From the NCBI RefSeq assembly GCF_047123305.1, contig NZ_CP138918.1, positions 1,302,001 to 1,366,000 on the forward strand: a stretch of DNA of 64,000 bases, read 5' to 3'. Under the pieces are notes generated by a model that searched no databases, had not been told where the DNA came from, and saw only the letters and a program-made list of their open reading frames with translations. The first letter of the stretch is position 1, and each line of letters begins with the position of its first letter. This DNA is from Thalassobius sp047123305 (GTDB lineage Bacteria > Pseudomonadota > Alphaproteobacteria > Rhodobacterales > Rhodobacteraceae). Below are positions 58,318-64,000 of the stretch, piece by piece. Both the position numbers and the translations under genes were made by a program.

Positions 58318-59193
58318 ATGTTCATTGCCACCCTGCTGACCAACCCCGCCAAAACAAAATTGGACCCTGCGCTGGTGGAAAACCTACGCAATGCCTGGGG
58401 TGGCGGCGATGCGGTTTGGTTGTCGGCGGATGAGGCGGCGGAGTTCACCTTGGCTGAGCAACCCGGCAACCAGTGGGACGTCTGGAAGGACCTGCAGGAT
58501 CTGGGCGTTGATCTGATTGTGCAGCCGCTTGAAGGGCGTCGCAAAAAGATGCTGCTGGCGGATATGGACAGCACCATGATCCAGCAGGAGTGCATTGATG
58601 AACTGGCCGCAGAGGCGGGCATCGGTGAACGTGTGGCTGAGATCACCGCGCGGGCAATGAATGGTGAGCTGGATTTTGAAGGCGCACTGTTGGAGCGTGT
58701 CGGTCTGTTGAAAGGTCTGCCCGAAGCGATCATCGAAAAGGTGCTGGCCGAGCGCATCACCTTCATGCCGGGCGGCAAGGCGCTCTTGGCGACGATGAAG
58801 GCCAACGGCGGCTATGCGGCGCTGGTCTCAGGCGGGTTCACGGCCTTCACCGCCAAGGTCGCGGCGGAACTGGGCTTTGACGAAAACCACGCCAACACTT
58901 TGATCGTTGAGGACGGCGCGCTGAACGGCGATGTGGGCCGCCCGATTCTGGGCAAACAGGCCAAGGTCGACCAGCTGGAACGGATCACCGCCAAGCTGGG
59001 CCTGAGTGAGGCGGATGTGATCGCCGTAGGGGACGGTGCAAATGATCTGGGCATGTTGGGCCGGGCGGGCAGCGGTGTGGCGCTCCACGCGAAACCTTCC
59101 GTTGCAGCCGAATGTGACATTCGGATCAATCAGGGTGACTTGACGGCGCTGCTGTTTCTGCAAGGGTACGCCCGCGCTGATTTCGCGGCCTGA
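58318..59193 (+). CDS. serB: Phosphoserine phosphatase
   Basis: A 291-residue HAD-family enzyme for the last step of serine synthesis. The nucleophile motif is LLADMDSTMIQQEC (about residue 80-93), followed by LVSGGFTAFTAKVA and the magnesium site IAVGDGANDLGML. The N-terminal 75 residues are a degenerate ACT-like extension as in E. coli SerB. It is divergent from serC; the 252 bases between hold the serC leader and presumably the serB promoter. Confidence 0.96.
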   Translation: MFIATLLTNPAKTKLDPALVENLRNAWGGGDAVWLSADEAAEFTLAEQPGNQWDVWKDLQDLGVDLIVQPLEGRRKKMLLADMDSTMIQQECIDELAAEAGIGERVAEITARAMNGELDFEGALLERVGLLKGLPEAIIEKVLAERITFMPGGKALLATMKANGGYAALVSGGFTAFTAKVAAELGFDENHANTLIVEDGALNGDVGRPILGKQAKVDQLERITAKLGLSEADVIAVGDGANDLGMLGRAGSGVALHAKPSVAAECDIRINQGDLTALLFLQGYARADFAA

Positions 59194-59224
59194 CCTGACC
59201 ACCTACAATAGATCGAGACCCCCA

Positions 59225-59986
59225 ATGCTTTTTGAATTCAGTGCCGAGGTGCTGGCAATCCTGCTGGCCGCCGCTTTTGTTGCGGGGTTTGTGGATGCCA
59301 TTGCAGGCGGGGGCGGATTGATCACCCTGCCGGTGTTGATGCTGTCCGGTGTGCCGCCGGTGCAGGCACTGGCCACCAACAAGATCCAAGGCATGTTCGG
59401 GGCAGGCACAGCGGCGTTTTCCTATGCCCGCAGCGGCCATGTGGATCTGAAGGCGCAGGCCCCGGCCGCACTGCTGGCGGCGGCGGCCTCCTTTGGTGGG
59501 GCGCTTTTGGTCACCGTGCTGCCGACCGAATGGATCCGCTTGATCCTGCCGGTTCTGCTGATCGGGATCGCCCTGTTTTTTGCGCTGCGCCCCGGTCTGG
59601 ATGACAGCGATCGCAGCCGCCGTATGTCGCCTCTGGTGTTTACGCTGACGGCTGTGCCACTGGTGGCGGGCTATGACGGGTTGCTGGGGCCGGGCGCAGG
59701 CAGTTTCTATATGCTCGCCTTTGTTTTGCTATCGGGCTACGGCATTCTGAAGGCGACGGCGCATACCAAACTGCTGAATTTTGCCTCCAATGTGGGCGGG
59801 CTGATTGCCTTTGCTCTGGTGGCGCAGCCACTGTGGTTGCTGGGGCTGGCGATGGGTGTGGTGCAGATCGCGGGCGCCCGGTTGGGCGCCAAGATGGCGC
59901 TGAAACAGGGGGCGAAGGTCATCAAACCGCTTTTGGTGCTGACCTCTCTCAGCCTTGCGGCCAAGCTGCTGTGGGAAATGTTCTGA
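59225..59986 (+). CDS. TSUP/TauE-SafE family permease
   Basis: A 253-residue membrane protein with about eight hydrophobic helices. Family marks are AGFVDAIAGGGGLITLPVLM, ALATNKIQGMFGAGTAAFSY and the repeat-like YDGLLGPGAGSFYMLAFVLL. Relatives move sulfite, sulfoacetate or other organosulfur anions. It follows serB by 31 bases and may share its transcript, which does not point to a substrate. Confidence 0.9.
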   Translation: MLFEFSAEVLAILLAAAFVAGFVDAIAGGGGLITLPVLMLSGVPPVQALATNKIQGMFGAGTAAFSYARSGHVDLKAQAPAALLAAAASFGGALLVTVLPTEWIRLILPVLLIGIALFFALRPGLDDSDRSRRMSPLVFTLTAVPLVAGYDGLLGPGAGSFYMLAFVLLSGYGILKATAHTKLLNFASNVGGLIAFALVAQPLWLLGLAMGVVQIAGARLGAKMALKQGAKVIKPLLVLTSLSLAAKLLWEMF

Positions 59987-60101
59987 CCTCACCGATCTGT
60001 GAGGGCATCGCATTTGGTGATTTCCGGGAATCGGGCAAGGATAGGGCGGGGCGTTTCTAAGGGGAGGCGGTCCGATCTCTGACCTTATAGGAGGACCAGA
60101 A

Positions 60102-60413
60102 ATGCCGAAATTCATGTATATCTATCACGGTGGCAAAGCACCGGAGAGCCCGGAAGAAGGCGCCGAAGTCATGGCGGCCTGGAACGCTTGGTTTGAAGGC
60201 ATGGGCGCCGCGGTTGTCGACGGGGGCAATCCGGCCGGCATGTCGAAATCGGTGTCTGCCAGCGGTGTGGCTGAGGATGGCGGGGCCAATCCGGTTTCAG
60301 GCTATTCCCTGGTCAATGCCGCTGATCACGATGCCGCGGTGGAAATGGCCAAAACCTGCCCGATCCTAAGCGACGGCGGCACGGTTGAGGTTGCCGAGGC
60401 AATGGAAATGTGA
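60102..60413 (+). CDS. YCII-related (DGPF) small protein
   Basis: A 103-residue protein with the dimeric alpha-beta fold of the YCII/DGPF family: KFMYIYHGGKAPESPEE, the AWNAWFEGMGAAVVDGGNP helix and strand, and SGYSLVNAADHDAAVEMAKT. Members are usually encoded next to ECF sigma factors, which is not the case here; a catalytic role is not established. A very strong AGGAGGACC ribosome-binding site precedes it and a strong terminator follows. Confidence 0.88.
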   Translation: MPKFMYIYHGGKAPESPEEGAEVMAAWNAWFEGMGAAVVDGGNPAGMSKSVSASGVAEDGGANPVSGYSLVNAADHDAAVEMAKTCPILSDGGTVEVAEAMEM

Positions 60414-60420
60414 GCGCGGA

Positions 60421-60472
60421 CCCTTGCCCGTCACACGCGCGGGCAGGGGAGTTTTTTTGAGTATTTCTAGCA
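60421..60472 (+). terminator. Rho-independent terminator with 3'-end element, copy 5
   Basis: CCCTTGCCCG-N9-CGGGCAGGGG (10-bp stem, one G-T pair) is followed by GTTTTTTTGAG. The tail GAGTATTTCTAGCAAGATGA matches the 3'-end element seen after four other genes. It begins eight bases after the YCII stop. Confidence 0.88.
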
Positions 60473-60485
60473 AGATGAAAGGCGC

Positions 60486-60932
60486 TTAGGCGGCTTTCGT
60501 GGCGGTCAGGCTGGCGCGGGTCTGACCGATCATCAGCGCAGCACGGGCCGCTTCGCGTCCTTTTTCGACAAAGTGGTCGCGGTAGATCGCCTTGTGATGA
60601 TCGGTTTCCTGGAAATGATGCGGCGTCAGCGAGACCGATAGCACCGGCACGCCGCTGTCCATACCAGCGCGCATCAGCCCGTCTACAACGGCCTGCGCCA
60701 CAAAATCATGGCGGTAGATGCCGCCATCCACCACCAGCGCGGCGGCGGCTACAGCGGCGTAACGTCCGGTGTCTGCCAGATCGCGCGCCAGCAGCGGCAT
60801 TTCAAAAGCGCCGGGCACGTCGAACACATCGACCTGTGCGGTGGGGATCACTTCGCAAAAACCGGCGAGGGCCTGATTTACAATATCGGCATGCCAGTTG
60901 GCCTTGATGAAGGCGTAGCGGGTGGATGTCAT
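60486..60932 (-). CDS. ribH2: 6,7-dimethyl-8-ribityllumazine synthase, RibH2 type
   Basis: A 148-residue enzyme for the penultimate step of riboflavin synthesis. The sequence follows the RibH2 class known from Brucella and Mesorhizobium: ANWHADIVNQALAGF, VPGAFEMPLLARDLA, LVVDGGIYRHDFVAQAVVDG and VLSVSLTPHHFQETDHH. The start at 60932 follows AGGAAAGGA. It is not in a rib operon; it stands alone behind an FMN riboswitch, so its output falls when flavin is plentiful. A second, housekeeping RibH is expected elsewhere. Confidence 0.93.
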   Translation of the reverse strand: MTSTRYAFIKANWHADIVNQALAGFCEVIPTAQVDVFDVPGAFEMPLLARDLADTGRYAAVAAAALVVDGGIYRHDFVAQAVVDGLMRAGMDSGVPVLSVSLTPHHFQETDHHKAIYRDHFVEKGREAARAALMIGQTRASLTATKAA

Positions 60933-60987
60933 GTCATGGTCCTTTCCTATCTCGACACATCCCCCCAAGGCGTTGTCACGAACAGGA

Positions 60988-61014
60988 AAGGCACCTCACC
61001 TGCGGGTGGGGCCT
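60988..61014 (-). terminator. Expression-platform hairpin of the FMN riboswitch
   Basis: On the minus strand AAGGCCCCACC-N4-GGTGAGGTGCCTTTCC folds into an imperfect GC-rich stem followed by TTTCCTG, just after the aptamer and 56 bases before the ribH2 start. It is the likely transcription terminator formed when FMN binds. Confidence 0.6.
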
Positions 61015-61020
61015 TGCTGT

Positions 61021-61163
61021 CGCTCTCTTCCATCCGGACTGTGACCGTCGGCTCTGGAGTCACACCAGATCTGCTGACCCATCTTCGTAGCGGAAGATGG
61101 CGCTCGCGGGCTTCGGGGCTGGCCCCGTTACCGCCGGTGGGGAATTTCACCCCGCCCTGAGAA
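61021..61163 (-). ncRNA. FMN riboswitch (RFN element) aptamer
   Basis: The conserved blocks are all present on the minus strand in order: CAGGGCGGGGTGAAATTCCC then CACCGGCGGT, AGCCCGCGAGC, a variable stem (CCATCTTCCG-CTA-CGAAGATGG), CAGATCTGGTG, CTCCAGAGCCGACGGT and AGTCCGGATGGAAGAGAG. Spacing fits the six-stem FMN aptamer. It controls ribH2 downstream. Confidence 0.97.
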
Positions 61164-61214
61164 CAGGCGCACCGTGGCAGAGGACGTGCAAAAAGGAAAG
61201 GGTGAAATATGGGC

Positions 61215-62477
61215 CTAGCGGCGCAGCTTTTTCAGCAGTGACAGCGAGGCATAGCCATCCGGCACATCGCCGCGCGCCGATTGGAAGGCGCGGATCGAGG
61301 CCAGTGTCATCGGCCCGATCAGCCCGTCCACCCCTTGGGTGTCAAAGCCCTTCTTGGTCAGCAGCGTCTGCATCTCTTTGCGTTCGGCAAAAGTCAGGGC
61401 GCGATCGTTGCGGGGCCAGTTGGTTTTGAGCGGGCCGTCGCCCTCCAGACGGTCGGCAAGGTGGCCCACGCCAATCACATATGAGGTTGAGAGGTTGTAG
61501 CGCGAAATCACCTGGAAGTTCTTGAACACCATAAAGGCCGCGCCCCTGTGCCCCGCGGGCAGCAGGATCGAGGCGCCACCGTAGTTGGGCACCTTGCCGC
61601 CGTTTGCCGAACGCACGCCCAGACGGGCCCACTCGGCAGGGTTTTTCTTGATCTTGCGACTGGCCAGCCCATAGTTGAAACCGCGAGGCAGCGTAACCTC
61701 GACCCCCCAGGGTTGGCCGGTGACCCAGCCGTGTTTCTTTAGGTAGGCCGCGGTTGAGGCCAGGGCATCGGCGGGATTGTCCGACCAGATGTCGCGCCGG
61801 CCATCGCCGGTGAAATCCACCGCAAAGGCTTGATAAGACGAAGGAATGAACTGCGTGTGGCCCATGGCGCCGGCCCAGCTGCCTTTCAGTTTTGCCGCTG
61901 TTGTGTCACCGGTTTGCAGGATCTTGAGCGCCTCGATCAGCTGGCCTTCGAAGAATTTGCCACGCCGGCCGTCATAGGCCAGTGTCGCCAGCGCTTCGAT
62001 CACATTGTGGTCGCCCCGGTATTCGCCATAGGCGCTTTCCAGACCCCAGACAGCGGTGACAATTTCCTTGTCGACCCCGTAGCTGCGTTCAATCTGGTTG
62101 AGCAGACGGCGGTGCTGGCGCAGGGCAGATTTGCCGTTTTTGATTCGTTTGTCCGAAGCCGCACTGTCCAGGTACTCCCATATCGATTTGGTAAACTCAC
62201 TCTGGTTGCGGTCCCGTTCGATGACCTCTTCGTTGAAATGCACATCGCGAAAGGCGCGGGTCAGGGTGCGATCACTGATCCCCGCCGCGCGGGCGCGGGG
62301 CAAGAAGGCTTTTACCCAGCGTTGGAAGCCCGCGTTGACCTTGGTGGTGGTCTCAGTTGTGGTGGGGACAAGCGTGATGGCAGGGCGGGCCACGGGACGC
62401 AGAGAAACCTCAACCGGTTTTGCCAGCGCCGGCAAAGCGGTGACAGCCAATGTGGTTGCGAGTGCCAGATGTTTCAT
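61215..62477 (-). CDS. Lytic murein transglycosylase (MltB-type) with peptidoglycan-binding domain
   Basis: A 420-residue exported enzyme that cleaves glycan strands. Signal MKHLALATTLAVTALPALA; start at 62477 chosen over a 26-codon extension. The SLT_2 domain (about 50-340) has the catalytic Glu in AVWGLESAYGEYRGD, and WAGAMGHTQFIPSSYQ and DIWSDNPADALASTAAYL are typical. The last 60 residues are a PG_binding_1 domain (KKGFDTQGVDGLIGPMTLAS). It lacks a lipobox, so it is soluble in the periplasm, unlike E. coli MltB. Confidence 0.94.
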   Translation of the reverse strand: MKHLALATTLAVTALPALAKPVEVSLRPVARPAITLVPTTTETTTKVNAGFQRWVKAFLPRARAAGISDRTLTRAFRDVHFNEEVIERDRNQSEFTKSIWEYLDSAASDKRIKNGKSALRQHRRLLNQIERSYGVDKEIVTAVWGLESAYGEYRGDHNVIEALATLAYDGRRGKFFEGQLIEALKILQTGDTTAAKLKGSWAGAMGHTQFIPSSYQAFAVDFTGDGRRDIWSDNPADALASTAAYLKKHGWVTGQPWGVEVTLPRGFNYGLASRKIKKNPAEWARLGVRSANGGKVPNYGGASILLPAGHRGAAFMVFKNFQVISRYNLSTSYVIGVGHLADRLEGDGPLKTNWPRNDRALTFAERKEMQTLLTKKGFDTQGVDGLIGPMTLASIRAFQSARGDVPDGYASLSLLKKLRR

Positions 62478-62634
62478 ATGCCTGTGCCCTTTTCCTATGC
62501 CCCTCTTGTGGTGGCTTCTTTTCCCTAAGGTGGGGTGGCCCCAGCCCAGTGGCAAGGGGGCAGTTCTTCGGTGGCATGTTTCGGCTGGATTTGGCGGGCT
62601 TGGCGGCGGAGGTCGGCGGGGTTAGGCTTGGCCC

Positions 62635-63051
62635 ATGCTGGATCAGGACAAACGCCCCCCCGACTTTGCCACCGCTGCCGTTCAGGCGGCTTATGATGCG
62701 ATGCCGGAAGAGGCGCAGCGCGGGGCGCTGGCCCTGCGCCGGTTGATCTATCAGGTGGCGGGTGACATTCGCGGCCTGACTGGGCTGGAGGAATGTCTGA
62801 AGTGGGGCCAACCGTCCTATCTGACGCGGCCCAAAGGCATGGGCACCACTATCCGAATCGGCCAGCCCAAGGTGGGCGGTTTTGCGATCTATGTGCATTG
62901 CCAGACCAAGGTGATTTCCAGCTTTGCCGAGGCTTTTCCGGGGATGGACCAGATTGAGGGCAATCGGGCTGTGCTGTTTCAAGATGAGCGCCAGATTGAT
63001 GCCGGTCGGCACGGGCAGTTGATCCACCACGCGCTGACCTATCATCTGTAA
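62635..63051 (+). CDS. DUF1801 (YdhG-like) protein
   Basis: A 138-residue cytoplasmic protein of the DUF1801 fold: YDAMPEEAQRGALALRRLIYQ, then GLEECLKWGQPSYLTR, where the W-G-x-P-x-Y motif is the signature, and VHCQTKVISSFAEAFPG. Function is unknown, with a frataxin-like fold in relatives. It converges on the rnr gene with five bases between stops. Confidence 0.85.
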   Translation: MLDQDKRPPDFATAAVQAAYDAMPEEAQRGALALRRLIYQVAGDIRGLTGLEECLKWGQPSYLTRPKGMGTTIRIGQPKVGGFAIYVHCQTKVISSFAEAFPGMDQIEGNRAVLFQDERQIDAGRHGQLIHHALTYHL

Positions 63052-63056
63052 CGGAC

Positions 63057-64000
63057 TTAGCTGCGCCGGGTGCGTTTGACCTTGCGCTGCACCTTTGCGG
63101 TTTTCTTTTTGGCGCGGTTCAGCTTGCGTTTGCCGGGGCGGCCCTTGCGGTAATTGCCCCCGCGGCCCGACCGCGGTACCTCTTCGCCTTCGACGGTGAT
63201 CAGCTCCAGCGCAACCGATCCTGAAACCGGCGCGGTTTCGGTCAGTTTGACCGTTACTCGTTGTCCCAAAGCAATTGTGAAACCCGTGTCGGACCCCACC
63301 AAAGTGCCGGCTTCACGGTCAAAGTGGAAAAACTCGCTGCCCAGGGTGCGCACCGGAACCAGACCATCCGCACCGGTATCATCCAGCCGGACAAAGGCGC
63401 CGTATTTGGCGATACCGTTGATCCGGCCGGTAAACTCATTGCCCACCCGCTCGGACAGGAAGGCTGCCAGATAGCGATCGGTGGTGTCCCGCTCCGCCAT
63501 CATCGAACGGCGCTCGGTCTCACTGATGTGGTTGGCGGTCTGTTCCAGATCCTGCGCGTCGGCGGCGGTCAGCCCGTCTTCGCCCCAGCCATGAGACGAG
63601 ACCAAGGCGCGGTGTACGATCAGGTCCGAATAGCGGCGGATCGGCGAGGTGAAATGCGCGTAACTGCGCAGCGCCAGACCGAAGTGGCCAAAGTTCGCGG
63701 GGCTGTAATAGGCCTGCGTCATTGACCTGAGTGTCGCGATGTTGATCAGCTCAGCAAAATCGGTGTCCTGTGCGGCGTTGAGCAACCGGTTTAGGTGGCT
63801 GGTCTTCAGGACCTGGCCTTTGGCCAGTGTCAGATCCGCCGTGGCTGCGGTTTCGCGCAGAGCGTCCAGTTTTTCGACGCTGGGCTCTTCATGCACACGG
63901 AACAACAGCGGAGACTTTTTCGCCGTCAGGGTCTCCGCGGCTGCCACATTGGCGAGGATCATGAACTCCTCAATCAGCTTGTGGGCATCCAGCCGGTCGC
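63057..64000 (-). CDS. rnr: Ribonuclease R (5' part cut by window end)
   Basis: The C-terminal 314 codons or so of a 3'-5' exoribonuclease of about 750 residues. The open frame continues past 64000. Seen are the end of the RNB domain (RLDAHKLIEEFMILANVAAA, then SYAHFTSPIRRYSDLIVHRA), an S1 domain (FTGRINGIAKYGAFVRLDDT) and a Lys/Arg-rich tail, as in RNase R. It degrades structured RNA. Confidence 0.95.
   Translation of the reverse strand, partial: DRLDAHKLIEEFMILANVAAAETLTAKKSPLLFRVHEEPSVEKLDALRETAATADLTLAKGQVLKTSHLNRLLNAAQDTDFAELINIATLRSMTQAYYSPANFGHFGLALRSYAHFTSPIRRYSDLIVHRALVSSHGWGEDGLTAADAQDLEQTANHISETERRSMMAERDTTDRYLAAFLSERVGNEFTGRINGIAKYGAFVRLDDTGADGLVPVRTLGSEFFHFDREAGTLVGSDTGFTIALGQRVTVKLTETAPVSGSVALELITVEGEEVPRSGRGGNYRKGRPGKRKLNRAKKKTAKVQRKVKRTRRS

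Noticed and set aside
1..64000. CRISPR arrays, insertion sequences, prophage, rRNA or origin of replication
   Set aside because: No regularly spaced repeats, transposase, integrase or phage frames, rRNA segments or DnaA-box clusters were seen. The single tRNA-Arg has no integrase or attachment repeat next to it.

Overview
The window is a stretch of alphaproteobacterial chromosome, most likely from the Roseobacter group of Rhodobacterales (Phaeobacter, Leisingera or Ruegeria-like). This rests on high G+C, the gene neighbourhoods (DUF3576-leuS-lptE-holA, rnhB-ccrM, DUF721-dsbA), a CcrM-type GANTC methylase, NnrU, RibH2 with an FMN riboswitch, a candidate Irr box and a candidate serC leader. The genus is an inference. 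There are 63 supported protein genes (two cut by the window ends, one only an 18-codon ORF), one tRNA, one riboswitch, and no insertion sequence, phage gene, rRNA or CRISPR array.

Layout. 1-8686: a catabolic operon on the minus strand (FGase-like amidohydrolase, TRAP transporter QMP, glutamine-synthetase-like ligase, aldehyde dehydrogenase, iron alcohol dehydrogenase) with a divergent RpiR regulator and two matched operators; it looks like a gamma-glutamylation route for an amine or amino alcohol. 8688-15328: GST, holA, lptE, leuS, a glycosyltransferase and a DUF3576 lipoprotein. 15603-20770: a strongly expressed porin with two tandem terminators, YggS, CaiB-type CoA transferase, DsbA, DUF721 and MutY. 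20810-26061: AlkB, CcrM, RNase HII and a set of small unknowns including a membrane-anchored winged-helix regulator. 26129-31514: LacI regulator, tRNA-Arg(CCU), NAD salvage genes pncB and pncA with NnrU, an exported unknown, and a small autoregulated ribbon-helix-helix pair. 31580-40863: Hsp70-like protein, TrhO, transporters, ArfB with a remarkable leader, queuosine-precursor transporter, phytase-like protein, MepA, thioesterase and YggT. 40996-51495: RecQ, YaaA behind an Irr-like box, and the alpha-2-macroglobulin/PBP1C pair. 51568-64000: thiolase, phosphatase, Lrp regulator with exporter, serine biosynthesis (serA, serC, serB), TSUP permease, YCII protein, FMN-riboswitch-controlled RibH2, lytic transglycosylase, DUF1801 and partial RNase R.

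How the genes work together. Most of the window is housekeeping: translation (leuS, arfB, tRNA, trhO), envelope (lptE, porin, mepA, pbpC, MltB-like), DNA maintenance (holA, mutY, recQ, ccrM, rnhB) and cofactor or amino-acid synthesis (pncA/B, ribH2, serABC). The accessory interest is regulatory: palindromic operators are visible next to five regulator genes (RpiR, LacI, RHH, Lrp, membrane winged helix), two GANTC sites lie in the ccrM promoter, and a leader with a near-perfect Shine-Dalgarno, an 18-codon ORF and a downstream anti-Shine-Dalgarno precedes arfB. A recurrent 3'-end element follows five genes in sense orientation. All functional statements come from reading motifs by eye; no search or folding program was run.
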